From contig NZ_MOBR01000043.1 of the NCBI RefSeq assembly GCF_003732705.1, positions 186,001 to 250,000 of the forward strand: 64,000 nucleotides of DNA, read 5' to 3'. The stretch is from Pseudomonas frederiksbergensis (lineage in GTDB: Bacteria; Pseudomonadota; Gammaproteobacteria; Pseudomonadales; Pseudomonadaceae). The number at the start of each line of letters is the position of its first letter. Position 1 is the first letter of the stretch. The position numbers were made by a program, and so were the translations under genes. Shown in pieces: positions 1-8,736 of the stretch. The notes beneath the pieces were generated by a model, which was given only the letters and a program-made list of their open reading frames with translations, was not told where the DNA came from and did not search any database.

Positions 1-2
1 GC

Positions 3-110
3 TGGTTCTACAGCTACGGCTGGTTTACCGGATCGGCGCTGGGCGGGTTGATTTATTACGGGTTGTGTTCGATGCGCGGCAGCCCTGTTCTGGCCAAGTC
101 CCCCTCGTAA
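3..110 (+). CDS. NCS1-family nucleobase/allantoin permease, C-terminal end only
   Basis: Only the last 35 residues and the TAA stop are inside the window; the gene starts to the left. The tail reads WFYSYGWFTGSALGGLIYY and then a short polar end, which fits the last membrane helix of NCS1 nucleobase:cation symporters. The next gene is a carbamoyl-amino-acid/ureidopropionate hydrolase, a pairing known from pyrimidine and hydantoin catabolic loci in Pseudomonas. Uptake of a pyrimidine or hydantoin is therefore likely. The substrate is an inference from the neighbour. Confidence 0.6.
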   Translation, partial: WFYSYGWFTGSALGGLIYYGLCSMRGSPVLAKSPS

Positions 111-111
111 T

Positions 112-214
112 GATCGTTCCCACGCGACCCGTGGGAATGCAGCCCGGGACGCTCCGCGTCCCAACAGCGGACGCAGAGCGTCCATGGATGAATTCCCACG
201 CAGAGCGTGGGAAC
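112..214. repeat. GATCGTTCCCACGC-type intergenic repeat, copy 1
   Basis: A palindromic element of about 100 bp. It begins GATCGTTCCCACGC, ends GCAGAGCGTGGGAAC, and has inner arms around GGGACGCTCCGCGTCCC and GGACGCAGAGCGTCC. The same element occurs at 10379-10489 and 57100-57212. It fills the gap between the permease and the hydrolase, so it probably lies within their transcript. Confidence 0.8.
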
Positions 215-242
215 TATCAGAAAAACAACTGAGGAGATCCCC

Positions 243-1526
243 ATGAACGCTGCCGTAGACGTTCTGCAATCCACCCATCAGCACATCAACCGCGACCGCT
301 TGTGGCAGTCGCTCATGGAACTGGCCAAGCTCGGCGCCACGGCCAAGGGCGGGGTCTGTCGCCTGGCCCTGACCGACCTCGACCGCCAGGCTCGGGATAT
401 TTTCGTCAACTGGTGCGAAGAGGCCGGTTGCACCGTCACCGTCGACGGCATCGGCAACATCTTCGCCCGCCGCCCCGGCCGCAACCCGAACCTGCCACCG
501 GTGATGACCGGCAGCCACATCGACACCCAACCCACCGGCGGCAAGTTCGATGGCTGCTTCGGCGTACTCGCCGGCGTCGAAGTGCTGCGCACCCTCAATG
601 ACCTCGGCGTGGAAACCGAGGCGCCGCTGGAAGTGGTGGTCTGGACCAACGAAGAGGGCTCGCGCTTTCCGCCGTGCATGATGGGCTCCGGCGTGTTCGC
701 GGAAAAATTCACCCTTGAAGAAACCCTGGCCAAGGTTGATGTCGACGGAGTTTCGGTCGGCGATGCGCTGAACGCCATCGGTTACGCCGGCCCACGCCAG
801 GTCAGTGGCCATGCGGTCGGCGCCTATTTCGAAGCGCACATCGAGCAAGGCCCGATCCTGGAAGACGAACACAAAACCATCGGCATCGTCATGGGCGCCC
901 TCGGCCAGAAATGGTTCGACCTCAAACTGCGCGGCGTCGAAGCCCACGCCGGCCCGACCCCGATGCACCTGCGCAAGGACGCCCTGGTCGGCGCCGCCGT
1001 CATCGTAGGCGCCGTCAATCGCGCCGCCCTCGGCCATCAACCCCACGCCTGCGGCACCGTCGGTTGCCTGCAAGCCTACCCCGGCTCACGCAACGTCATC
1101 CCCGGCGAAGTGCGCATGACCCTCGACTTCCGGCATCTGGAACCGGCGCGCCTGGACTCGATGATCGCTGAAGTGCGCGAAGTCATCGAAACCACCTGCG
1201 AGGAACACGGCCTCACGTTCGAGCTGACACCGACCGCCGACTTCCCGCCGCTGTACTTCGACAAGGGCTGCGTCGAAGCAGTACGCGGCGCCGCTCAAGG
1301 TTTGGGCTTGTCGCACATGGACATCGTCAGCGGAGCAGGGCACGACGCAATCTTCCTCGCCGAACTCGGCCCGGCCGGGATGATCTTCGTGCCGTGCGAA
1401 GGCGGGATCAGCCACAACGAAATCGAAAACGCCGCGCCGGATGATTTGGCCGCCGGGTGTGCGGTGTTGTTGCGGGCGATGCTGGCGGCTTCAAAGGCGA
1501 TTGCTGAAGGTCAACTCTCGGCTTGA
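243..1526 (+). CDS. Zn-dependent hydantoinase/carbamoylase-family amidase (M20)
   Basis: A 427-residue M20-family metal amidohydrolase. It hydrolyses N-carbamoyl amino acids such as N-carbamoyl-beta-alanine or related ureido compounds, in the cytoplasm. The metal-binding pattern is intact: TGSHIDT with H92, GGKFDG with D103, the glutamate pair E137/E138 in WTNEEGSRF, and EAHIEQGP with H199. HAGPTPM marks the dimerisation lid. The start is the ATG at 243, which has GAGGAGATCCCC just before it; an in-frame start at 207 would run through the upstream repeat. The upstream NCS1 permease suggests reductive pyrimidine breakdown (beta-ureidopropionase). Allantoate amidohydrolase is the main alternative. 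Confidence 0.9.
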   Translation: MNAAVDVLQSTHQHINRDRLWQSLMELAKLGATAKGGVCRLALTDLDRQARDIFVNWCEEAGCTVTVDGIGNIFARRPGRNPNLPPVMTGSHIDTQPTGGKFDGCFGVLAGVEVLRTLNDLGVETEAPLEVVVWTNEEGSRFPPCMMGSGVFAEKFTLEETLAKVDVDGVSVGDALNAIGYAGPRQVSGHAVGAYFEAHIEQGPILEDEHKTIGIVMGALGQKWFDLKLRGVEAHAGPTPMHLRKDALVGAAVIVGAVNRAALGHQPHACGTVGCLQAYPGSRNVIPGEVRMTLDFRHLEPARLDSMIAEVREVIETTCEEHGLTFELTPTADFPPLYFDKGCVEAVRGAAQGLGLSHMDIVSGAGHDAIFLAELGPAGMIFVPCEGGISHNEIENAAPDDLAAGCAVLLRAMLAASKAIAEGQLSA

Positions 1527-1578
1527 GCTGAAACCCTTCGATTGTTCATGCCCCGACGAGGCGTGAACAATCAATGGC

Positions 1579-2343
1579 TCAGCGGGTTTCCTTGATGTCG
1601 TAGGTGTGCTGGATATGGAAGAACCCGCGGGGTGCCTGCTGGGTGCCCAGTTGCTGATAGTAGGGATACCAATATTTGGCCATGATCCACAGGTATTCCG
1701 GGCACGCCGCCCGGGATTCCAGCCCCGGCGTGACATCGAATTGCGCCGTGTTGTAGACCGCTTCCAGCATGGTCGCCCCAGGCATGCCGATGCCTTCGTG
1801 GATGGGGTTTGGCGTGCGATCAGCGCCCCAGGCGTAGGCCAGCCAGCGCAGGATGTGCTCAAGACTGTCAACCGGCGAGCGTGAATGCTTGAAGCGTTCA
1901 ATGGAGTCGCGAATGGTCTGTTGCGGCACCGGCAGTGCAATCACACAGATGTTTTCCCAGTGCGTGGCATCGGCAAAGTGGCTCAAGGGTTGTTCCACCA
2001 CGCCGTTGCGTTTGGTCGCGAACGCGGCCTGTTCCGGCTGGAACAGTGGCACATGGATCGCCGTGGTCTTGGCCGCCGAGCGCGGGGCCACGTTGATAAA
2101 CGCGGACTCGGACCAATACGAGGGCAGCAGGTCGTTACGCAAGTGTGATTGCGCCACTCGCAAACGGAACGCGAGGATGTCGATGGCGCCGAACAGCGCG
2201 ATGAACGACCACGCTTTGGGGTCCAGGTCGAGCTTCTGAATCGCCCGCAGCACCCAGGCGTCATTGCTTTCCTGCTTGGTGCGTCTGAGCTGTACGAAAT
2301 CCGGGTTTTTATCCTTTGCCGAAGAGTTGCGCGCATGCGCCAT
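1579..2343 (-). CDS. Conserved hypothetical protein paired with PhoD-like phosphatase
   Basis: A 254-residue soluble protein that I do not recognise. It has no signal peptide and no membrane segment. The C-terminal half is rich in aromatic residues (WLAYAWGADRTPNP, YLWIMAKYWYPYYQQLGT). The start is the ATG at 2343, preceded by AGGAGATCTGCC; a start 9 codons upstream has no such site. The gene begins 23 bp after the stop of the PhoD-like phosphatase on the same strand, so the two are almost certainly co-transcribed and may act together. The function is unknown. Confidence 0.7.
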   Translation of the reverse strand: MAHARNSSAKDKNPDFVQLRRTKQESNDAWVLRAIQKLDLDPKAWSFIALFGAIDILAFRLRVAQSHLRNDLLPSYWSESAFINVAPRSAAKTTAIHVPLFQPEQAAFATKRNGVVEQPLSHFADATHWENICVIALPVPQQTIRDSIERFKHSRSPVDSLEHILRWLAYAWGADRTPNPIHEGIGMPGATMLEAVYNTAQFDVTPGLESRAACPEYLWIMAKYWYPYYQQLGTQQAPRGFFHIQHTYDIKETR

Positions 2344-2366
2344 GGCAGATCTCCTGTCGGATCGAT

Positions 2367-3866
2367 TCAATAAAAGCGTAAGAGGTAATTGGCGGTGGAC
2401 TTGGGTTGCTTGAGGCGACTGTCGTTGCTGACACCGAAGAAAGTCACCTGCATGTCAAGGCCAAAACCTGATCGGGTGAATTGCAGCACCGCAATCTGGT
2501 TGCCGTTGCACTGGAAGTAATTGTCTTGGGTGGTGCGGGACACGACGAAACTGTTGCGGCTGCCGAACTTGTTCGTCAGGTCTTTTTCTTCCGGCGCTTC
2601 GGGGTAACCGGGCCAGTCCTTGCCGCGCAATTTGTCCAGGCCGATGTCTATCACCGAAGAGCGCGCAATCATGGTCGACGGCGAGCAGATCACTTCGTAG
2701 AGCATCGGCGTCGGTTGTGAACCGTGGCGAGCCGCACACACGCGGCTCCAATGCACATCACCGGTCAGAAACACTACCGGGATGCCCTGGCTGGCGAGTC
2801 GCTCAAGCTGCACCTCGATCAGCTCGAATTGCTGATAGTTGGCCAGGTCGGCATCGACGTATTTTTTGCTGAAGTCCCCGGGCGGTTTGGTAAACAGCGG
2901 TTGGCCTGCCGACAACACACCGACCTTGGGCGATTTGTTCTGCTTGGCCAGGATCAGGTCGTCGGCCCATTGCTTGAGCGCCGCCACGGCATCGTCGGGC
3001 ATCAGTCGGTCGAAGTCTTCGTCGCGCCGGGTACGGGTGTCGAGCATCAGAATGATCAGCGGATCGACTTCGATGCGCTGGAAACCGGGGATGTCCTGGG
3101 GCGTCTTTGCGGGGCCGCCTAACTGGAAGCCCGCATACAAATCCATGGCCGTGTCAGACCAGTCCTGCTTGTTGACGAAGGCCAGGGGCGGCAACTGAAA
3201 CTGGTCCAGGGGGTAGTTGTTCCAGAACTCGTGATCATCCGGGATGCAAGCGGTCGGTGCGGTTCTGAGCACCGATTGCAGGCCACCGGTGCCCAGCGTG
3301 TCGGAACACCAGTTCTTGTAATACTTCTGGCCGATCAGCTTTTGCACGCCCTCCAGGCTGAAACGCCAGGACGGAATCACCGGCACGTCCAGGTAAACCT
3401 GATCGCCGACCATCAGGCTCAGGTGTGGTTTGAAACCAGAGGGCAGGTGAGCGACGGCGTTTTCCAGGGCCTTGTCATCGCCATTGGGTTGGTAATAGCA
3501 GGAGGTCAGCAGAATATTCAGCGGGGCGCCGGTGGTGGGCACTGCGTCGGGCTGGGAAACGAACGCCAAGGGGGAGGTCACGCCATTGGCGACGATCCGA
3601 AAACAATGATTGAGACCGGCGCCGAGACGGGGAAAACTGAACACGCCCTGATGATTGAGCGGCTTGCCGGCGGCGTTTTTTACGCCATCGTCGATCGGAT
3701 ACAGTTTTTCGTCGGGGGCGGGTGTGGCCGGGCTCTGAGAGTTCGGGGTCAGGCCGAGAAAAAACGTCGGCAACGCCGGATTATCAATGCCAAACAGGCC
3801 AACCCAAAGCTGCACGGTGCCTTTTTCCGCGGGGGTGCTGATCAACGGGCGAGCGACCAGAATCAT
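2367..3866 (-). CDS. Alkaline phosphatase D-like metallophosphoesterase
   Basis: A 499-residue PhoD-like phosphodiesterase/phosphatase. The metal-site motifs are visible in order: MVGDQVYLDV (about residues 152-161), PDDHEFWNNY (about 209-218), LDTRTRRDED (about 276-285) and FLTGDVHWSRV (about 366-376). These match the GD, DDHE and GDVH signatures of the PhoD superfamily. The start chosen is the ATG at 3866 with AAAGGAGACAGCC upstream. No Sec or Tat signal is visible: the N-terminus is MILVARPLIS and lacks a twin arginine, so this copy may be cytoplasmic, unlike secreted PhoD. It is the first gene of a two-gene operon with the unknown gene at 1579-2343. Confidence 0.85.
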   Translation of the reverse strand: MILVARPLISTPAEKGTVQLWVGLFGIDNPALPTFFLGLTPNSQSPATPAPDEKLYPIDDGVKNAAGKPLNHQGVFSFPRLGAGLNHCFRIVANGVTSPLAFVSQPDAVPTTGAPLNILLTSCYYQPNGDDKALENAVAHLPSGFKPHLSLMVGDQVYLDVPVIPSWRFSLEGVQKLIGQKYYKNWCSDTLGTGGLQSVLRTAPTACIPDDHEFWNNYPLDQFQLPPLAFVNKQDWSDTAMDLYAGFQLGGPAKTPQDIPGFQRIEVDPLIILMLDTRTRRDEDFDRLMPDDAVAALKQWADDLILAKQNKSPKVGVLSAGQPLFTKPPGDFSKKYVDADLANYQQFELIEVQLERLASQGIPVVFLTGDVHWSRVCAARHGSQPTPMLYEVICSPSTMIARSSVIDIGLDKLRGKDWPGYPEAPEEKDLTNKFGSRNSFVVSRTTQDNYFQCNGNQIAVLQFTRSGFGLDMQVTFFGVSNDSRLKQPKSTANYLLRFY

Positions 3867-4021
3867 CGGCTGTCTCCTTTGCCTGCCTGGGTGTCCATAC
3901 AAAGCCAGGGCCGGACACTGCTTGAAGTCGGGCGGGTGTGTCCATCAACTTTAGAACAGAGTGGGGCGGGTATCGGAAAAAAGATCGAAAGGACTACCGC
4001 GTTGTAACCCCCCCGTCAAAT

Positions 4022-4109
4022 TGTGGGAGCGGGCTTGCTCGCGAAGAGGCCGGCACATTCAACATCGCTGTTGCCTGACACACCGCCTTCGCGAGCAAGC
4101 CCACAGGGG
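4022..4109. repeat. REP/BIME pair
   Basis: Two inverted REP cores, TGTGGGAGCGGGCTTGCTCGCGA and a shorter CTTCGCGAGCAAGCCCACAG partner, separated by about 45 bp. It lies in the 396-bp intergenic stretch 3867-4262, which holds this pair and the next one and no gene. Confidence 0.85.
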
Positions 4110-4151
4110 AAAAAGATCAGCCGCAAAACCTGGGTTCGACCGGGATCAAAC

Positions 4152-4242
4152 TGTGGGAGCGAGCCTGCTCGCGAAAAGGCCGGCACATTCAGTATCTTGG
4201 CTGAATGACACACCGCCTTCGCGAGCAAGCCCGCTCCCACAG
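4152..4242. repeat. REP/BIME pair
   Basis: Inverted REP cores TGTGGGAGCGAGCCTGCTCG and CGAGCAAGCCCGCTCCCACA around a spacer of about 45 bp. It is the second of two BIMEs between the PhoD-like gene and the NmrA-like gene and ends 20 bp from the latter's stop codon. Confidence 0.85.
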
Positions 4243-4262
4243 GTTCTATGCGATTGGGGTTT

Positions 4263-5165
4263 TCAGGCAGATGCCGCAATCACAAAGTTCGCCCGAGCCC
4301 ACGTGACAAAATTTGTTGGCTGTCGGCCGGCGACTTTGTTGGCCAGCGCAATGGCGTCGCGCGAGTCTGTGCCGAGGTAGGTGTGGGCTTCGAAGTAGGC
4401 GAGCATTTCCCCGACTTCCTTGGCGCCCGGGAACCAATCGGCAAAAACCTCTGGCGGGACTTGTTTGAACGAGAGCGTGTGGCCCTGTTGATTCAACGTG
4501 GCGATGACCTCGTTAAAGCTCAGGAAGTCGCCCACCAGCGGCAGATGCTCACCGTGCCCGGCGATTTCCGGCTGTGCGAAGGCGCCGACCACAACCTGGC
4601 CGAGTTCGCTGATGTCGCCCATGTGAATGACGCGTTTGTGCGGATCAAGTGGCATCGCCCAGCCCATGCCACCATCCGCTTGCTGCGGGGCCATGACGCC
4701 GAGCAGATTCTGATAGAAGAACGGCGCGATCACGAACGTGTGGTGCGCAAATCCTGCCTCTTTCACCACATGGTCGATTTTTGCTTTGTCGGTGAAGTGC
4801 GGGACATCGAGCTTACCGTGGCTGATCGTTTCCACGTTCGGCAGTGTCGACCAGATGAAATGCTGAACGCCGGCCTCTTTCGCCGCCTGAACGGCTGCGA
4901 GTGCTTGCGCGCTCTCGTCCGAGCCCGGCTCCCAGAAATTGGTGACTAGAAAAACCCCGTGTGCGCCGGCAAACGCGGCTTTCAGGGTTTCTGGACGATT
5001 CAAATCCGCCAGCACCACTTCTTCAGCCAATTGCGGATGGCTGGCTGGATTGCGGGTCAATGCGCGAACCTTGAATTGACCGCTCGCTTGCAGTGCGCGC
5101 ACTACGGCACCGCCCTGATGGCCGGTGGCGCCGACGACGGCGATGAGTTTTTTGCTGTTTGTCAT
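4263..5165 (-). CDS. NmrA-like NAD(P)-binding protein
   Basis: A 300-residue atypical short-chain dehydrogenase. The N-terminal Rossmann motif is VVGATGHQGGAVVRAL (about residues 9-24), and TRNPAS follows the second strand, as in NmrA/HSCARG sensors and NAD(P)H-dependent epimerases. No YxxxK catalytic pair is evident, which fits a redox sensor or an atypical reductase. The start is the ATG at 5165 with GGAGAACGAAC upstream; a start 12 codons earlier is less well placed. The gene is divergent from a LysR regulator 179 bp away, which probably controls it. Confidence 0.85.
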   Translation of the reverse strand: MTNSKKLIAVVGATGHQGGAVVRALQASGQFKVRALTRNPASHPQLAEEVVLADLNRPETLKAAFAGAHGVFLVTNFWEPGSDESAQALAAVQAAKEAGVQHFIWSTLPNVETISHGKLDVPHFTDKAKIDHVVKEAGFAHHTFVIAPFFYQNLLGVMAPQQADGGMGWAMPLDPHKRVIHMGDISELGQVVVGAFAQPEIAGHGEHLPLVGDFLSFNEVIATLNQQGHTLSFKQVPPEVFADWFPGAKEVGEMLAYFEAHTYLGTDSRDAIALANKVAGRQPTNFVTWARANFVIAASA

Positions 5166-5344
5166 GTTCGTTCTCCAATGAATGGTTTCGGTTCGGTGCA
5201 TGGCTTCAGGCTGACCCCTCCCATCACCAGGGCAAGCGGCCGTGGGTGAAAAGCTCGGTGGTTGAACATTAGGTTTTGGCCGATTAGTTGACTAGCCGAT
5301 AGAATTGGATTGCACTCGTCCATCCAACACAGGAATTGCCGCCC

Positions 5345-6268
5345 ATGCTCGACCTCAATGACATCGCCATGTTTGTGCAGGTGGTGCGCAGCGGCAGCTT
5401 TGCAGAAGCGGCGCGGCGCCTGGGTTTGCCGCCCAATACCGTGAGCCGCCGCGTTCAACAGCTCGAAGCGCATCTCGGCACACGGCTGCTGCAGCGCTCC
5501 ACCCGCAAACTCACGCTCACCAGTACTGGCCAAAGCTTTCATGAGCGTTGCACGGGAGCGGTCGACGGCTTGCTCGAGGCCGGACAGGAATTGATGACGG
5601 GCAGCAGCGAACCCAGTGGCCTGGTGCGCGTGGCGGCGCCGGCTGACTTTTTCGATCTTTTCCCGATGGAGTGGATTGCCGAATTCCTGGCCGCATATCC
5701 GCGAGTACGACTGGACTTCGTGCTCAGCGATGGGAAGGCCGACTTGATTGCGGAACAGATAGACGTGGCTTTTCGCGGTGGGCCCATGCGCGATTCAGGT
5801 TATGTCGGTCGTCAAATCGTCGCCGCCCTCGGCGACGGATTGGTGGCAAGCCCCGCTTACCTCGCCACGCACGGCGCACCACGCACGTTGCAGGATCTGG
5901 TGAACCATGACTGCGTGATCTCGACGCACCCCAGCGGCCATGCCACCTGGCGATTGGTCGGCCCCAATGGCGAGGAAGAAGTGCAAGTCGCCGGACGCTT
6001 CAGCGGCAATACCGCTCAGGCACTGCGCAAGGCCACTGCGGCCGGGCTCGGCATCGCGCTGCTACCGCCGGCGATGGCCACGCTCGACATTCAGGCGGGC
6101 GTACTTGTCCCGGTGCTGGCTCAATACCAACGCACCGGCTACGGACTGAGCGTGCTGTATCCGAGCCGTCGACACCTGCCGCTCGCGGTATCGGCGTTCA
6201 TCGGGTTGGTGACCCGCAAGATGAATGCGGGCGATGCGCCGCAGGTGGAGCAGCCGGCGGGGCGTTGA
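5345..6268 (+). CDS. LysR-family transcriptional regulator
   Basis: A 307-residue LysR regulator. The winged HTH is at residues 1-60 (MFVQVVRSGSFAEAARRLG, then NTVSRRVQQLEAHLGTRLLQRSTR). A periplasmic-binding-type effector domain covers about residues 90-295. The start is the ATG at 5345 with AGGAATTGCCGCCC before it; a TTG three codons upstream is less likely. It is divergent from the NmrA-like gene, the classic LysR arrangement, so control of that gene is the natural inference. The effector is unknown. Confidence 0.9.
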   Translation: MLDLNDIAMFVQVVRSGSFAEAARRLGLPPNTVSRRVQQLEAHLGTRLLQRSTRKLTLTSTGQSFHERCTGAVDGLLEAGQELMTGSSEPSGLVRVAAPADFFDLFPMEWIAEFLAAYPRVRLDFVLSDGKADLIAEQIDVAFRGGPMRDSGYVGRQIVAALGDGLVASPAYLATHGAPRTLQDLVNHDCVISTHPSGHATWRLVGPNGEEEVQVAGRFSGNTAQALRKATAAGLGIALLPPAMATLDIQAGVLVPVLAQYQRTGYGLSVLYPSRRHLPLAVSAFIGLVTRKMNAGDAPQVEQPAGR

Positions 6269-6299
6269 TCACCAACGCAACGGGCTGCACACATCCAAT

Positions 6300-6389
6300 G
6301 TGGGAGCGGGCTTGCTCGCGAAGGGGCCATCACCTTCAACATCTTTATTGACTGACACTCCGCCTTCGCGAGCAAGCCCGCTCCCACAA
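6300..6389. repeat. REP/BIME pair
   Basis: Inverted REP cores GTGGGAGCGGGCTTGCTCGC and GCGAGCAAGCCCGCTCCCAC around a spacer. It is located 31 bp after the LysR stop codon and may contribute to transcript 3'-end stability. Confidence 0.85.
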
Positions 6390-6507
6390 GGGAACTGTGT
6401 TTACCCTCAGGGCCAAGGCGCTTCGGCTGCACTATCCCAACCCCCCGCGGTCGTAATCTTCACAGGGCGGCGCGTGACAGCGCCGCCGCACTTTTTGTGG
6501 AGATCCA

Positions 6508-8004
6508 ATGAGCCAGGACGTCCTGACCACCGAAACCAATCGTCGTCAGTTGCAGCAGATCATCGCCGGTTTGTCCGACGGGGTGATTTTGCTGGAGCTT
6601 GATCAGACCATTCTCTGGGCCAATGACGCCGCGCTGGCCATGCACGGGGTCAAACGGATCGATGAGTTGGGGGCTAATGCCGAGGAGTACGCCCAGCGTT
6701 TCGCCTTGCGCTATCGCAACAATCACCCGGTGCCGGCGGGCAACTACCCGATCAACCGGATTGCCCGGGGCGAGATTTTCAGTGATGTGCTGGTGGAAGT
6801 GATGCCGGCCGACGACGAAGAACGCATGCGGGTTCACAGCGTTCGCAGCATGGAACTGGCTGACGGCGCAGGTAAGGTGGAATCCCTGGTGCTGATCATG
6901 AACGACGTCACCGAATGGGCCAGCGCCGAGCAGCGTTTCGAGAAAACCTTCAACGCCAACCCGGCCCCGGCGGTGATTTGCCGTCTCAGCGATTTGCGTT
7001 ACATCAAGGTCAACCAGGGCTTCCTGGAAATGACCGGTTACAGCCGTGACCAGGTGATCGGCATGTCGACCTATGAGCTGGACATTCTGGACGGCGCGGA
7101 AAAGAAAGACCTGGCGATCGAGCGCCTGCGCCAGCACGCGACGATTCCGCAGATGCAGGCCGAGTTGAAACTGCCTGAGGGCGGCAGCAAGCAGGTGATC
7201 GTGGCCGGGCAACCCCTGGAACTCAACGAGGAAGATTGCATGTTGTTTTCCTTCGTCGATATGGAGCCGCGCCACAAGGTCGAAGTCGCCCTGCGCCAGA
7301 GCGAGGAACGTTTCGCCAAGGCCTTTCGCCTGACGCCGGTGCCGACGCTGGTGTGCAGCGCCGAGAATCAACTGGTGATCGACGTCAACGAAGCCTTCCT
7401 CGATACCTTGGCCTATCCCAGCGAAGAAGTGCTCGGCAAGACCGTGGCCGAGGTCGACTTTATCGATGACAAGGGTGCGCGTGCACGGCTGTTTGCCGCG
7501 CTGGAGAAGGCCGGCAGTCTGGACCGTGTCGATGTGCGAGTACGCAAGAAGGGCGCCGAGCTGATTGAGTGCACCGTGTCGGCCGACACCGTGAACATTC
7601 AGGACAGCCCCTGCTATCTGCTGGTGTTCATGGACATCACTGAGCGCAAACGCACCGAGCTGGAATTGGTGTCGGCGATTGAAGAAGTGATGAAGGACGC
7701 TTCCTGGTTCAGTCGCACCCTGATCGAAAAACTCGCCAATGTGAAAAGCGTCAATTCGCCGAAGCTGCCCAGCGTGTCGTTCACCGACCTCACGGCCCGG
7801 GAGCGCGATGTGCTTGGCCTTATCTGCGAAGGCCTGGCCGACAAGGAAATCGCCGCGCGCCTGAAGCTGGCGCCGAACACCGTGCGCAATCACGTCTCCA
7901 CGGTGTATTCGAAGCTGGATGTGCACAGCCGCAGCGAGGCTATTGTGTGGGCGCGGGAACGCGGTTTGTTCTCCAGCGAGTGGCGACCAAAGGGGCAGCG
8001 ATAA
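6508..8004 (+). CDS. Triple-PAS LuxR-family transcriptional regulator
   Basis: A 498-residue soluble regulator. Three PAS-type sensory domains can be followed: about residues 10-135, 145-255 (FNANPAPAVICRLSDLRYIKVN) and 265-385 (FRLTPVPTLVCSAENQLVIDVN). A short linker leads to a C-terminal LuxR/NarL HTH at about 425-490 (LTARERDVLGLICEGLADKE, then NTVRNHVSTVYSKLDVHSRS). There is no receiver or kinase domain and no membrane segment, so it should sense a cytoplasmic ligand or redox cue directly. The ATG at 6508 follows GTGGAGATCC. Two copies of GGTGCAAATG begin at its stop codon and may be its own operator. Confidence 0.9.
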   Translation: MSQDVLTTETNRRQLQQIIAGLSDGVILLELDQTILWANDAALAMHGVKRIDELGANAEEYAQRFALRYRNNHPVPAGNYPINRIARGEIFSDVLVEVMPADDEERMRVHSVRSMELADGAGKVESLVLIMNDVTEWASAEQRFEKTFNANPAPAVICRLSDLRYIKVNQGFLEMTGYSRDQVIGMSTYELDILDGAEKKDLAIERLRQHATIPQMQAELKLPEGGSKQVIVAGQPLELNEEDCMLFSFVDMEPRHKVEVALRQSEERFAKAFRLTPVPTLVCSAENQLVIDVNEAFLDTLAYPSEEVLGKTVAEVDFIDDKGARARLFAALEKAGSLDRVDVRVRKKGAELIECTVSADTVNIQDSPCYLLVFMDITERKRTELELVSAIEEVMKDASWFSRTLIEKLANVKSVNSPKLPSVSFTDLTARERDVLGLICEGLADKEIAARLKLAPNTVRNHVSTVYSKLDVHSRSEAIVWARERGLFSSEWRPKGQR

Positions 8005-8037
8005 GGTGCAAATGCACTAGTGGTGACGGTGCAAATG
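8005..8037. promoter_or_regulatory. Two direct repeats of GGTGCAAATG, 23 bp apart
   Basis: GGTGCAAATG occurs at 8005-8014 and again at 8028-8037. The first copy is part of the inverted repeat GTGCAAATGCAC. The position, between the PAS-LuxR regulator and the DUF1652 gene, suggests an operator. This is an inference from spacing only. Confidence 0.35.
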
Positions 8038-8138
8038 TATGTTTTGGGCGGGGGTGACAGTTCTTAGTCTGTGAGGGTGCGGTAGGCGACTTCGGAGCGC
8101 TATCGCGTCCCCTTCGAAACAGCTAAAGGAACAGCCAC

Positions 8139-8192
8139 ATGGGTATCGAACAGTTCGCCAGTGAATTCGATTTTGCAGCGTTGGTCGGGTGA
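8139..8192 (+). CDS. Possible 17-residue leader peptide upstream of DUF1652 gene
   Basis: A short ORF, ATG at 8139 to TGA at 8190-8192, encoding MGIEQFASEFDFAALVG. It has a good ribosome-binding site (AAAGGA, 8 bp before the ATG), better than that of the downstream DUF1652 gene, which starts 6 bp after its stop. This arrangement would allow translational coupling. Alternatively it is the displaced start region of the DUF1652 gene. There is no homology evidence available here. Confidence 0.35.
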   Translation: MGIEQFASEFDFAALVG

Positions 8193-8198
8193 ATCGGA

Positions 8199-8447
8199 AT
8201 GATCTATCTGACGCAATTGCGTACTCAACTGGAGAAGAGTTTTTCGCCGCTGGCCTGTGATTGCACGCTGACGGGCGACAACTCCTTGACCGTGAAGCTT
8301 TATCACCCGGTATCGGGGCAGGTGGATCTGGTGGTCAGCGGATTGAGTATCGCGAACCTCAGAAGCCCGGAAGCGGTGGTGGCGTTGATCGAAGAGCTGC
8401 GGTATGAGCTTGAAAGCAATGGCCTGCATCGCCCCGAAACCTCATAA
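8199..8447 (+). CDS. DUF1652 small protein
   Basis: An 82-residue protein (MIYLTQLRTQLEKSFSPLAC, then CTLTGDNSLTVKLYHP). Length and pattern match the DUF1652 family, small Pseudomonas proteins of unknown role that occur as several paralogues per genome. There is no signal peptide and no membrane helix. The ATG at 8199 is preceded only by ATCGGA, and a short ORF with a stronger ribosome-binding site ends 6 bp upstream, so its translation may depend on that ORF. Confidence 0.75.
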   Translation: MIYLTQLRTQLEKSFSPLACDCTLTGDNSLTVKLYHPVSGQVDLVVSGLSIANLRSPEAVVALIEELRYELESNGLHRPETS

Positions 8448-8461
8448 GCCACATCCTTCCC

Positions 8462-8551
8462 TGTGGGAGCGAGCCTGCTCGCGAAGAGGCCTTACCATTC
8501 AACATCACTGTTGACTGGTACACCGCCTTCGCGAGCAGGCTCGCTCCCACA
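8462..8551. repeat. REP/BIME pair
   Basis: Inverted REP cores TGTGGGAGCGAGCCTGCTCG and CGAGCAGGCTCGCTCCCACA flanking a 45-bp spacer, immediately after the DUF1652 gene. Confidence 0.85.
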
Positions 8552-8736
8552 TTAGATTTGTGTCAGCCCCATCATTTGTGATCGATACAAACCTCCGTTT
8601 CAAGGTGTTTACTGGCATTGGCCGGCGGCTAGGCTATAAGAAATGCGTGGTACTTATTTTTCTGTGACCGGTCCGCGGCTGCGCGGTGTTATTTCGTGTC
8701 GCGGAAATACGTCGATTCGCCACCGCAGGTCAGCCT

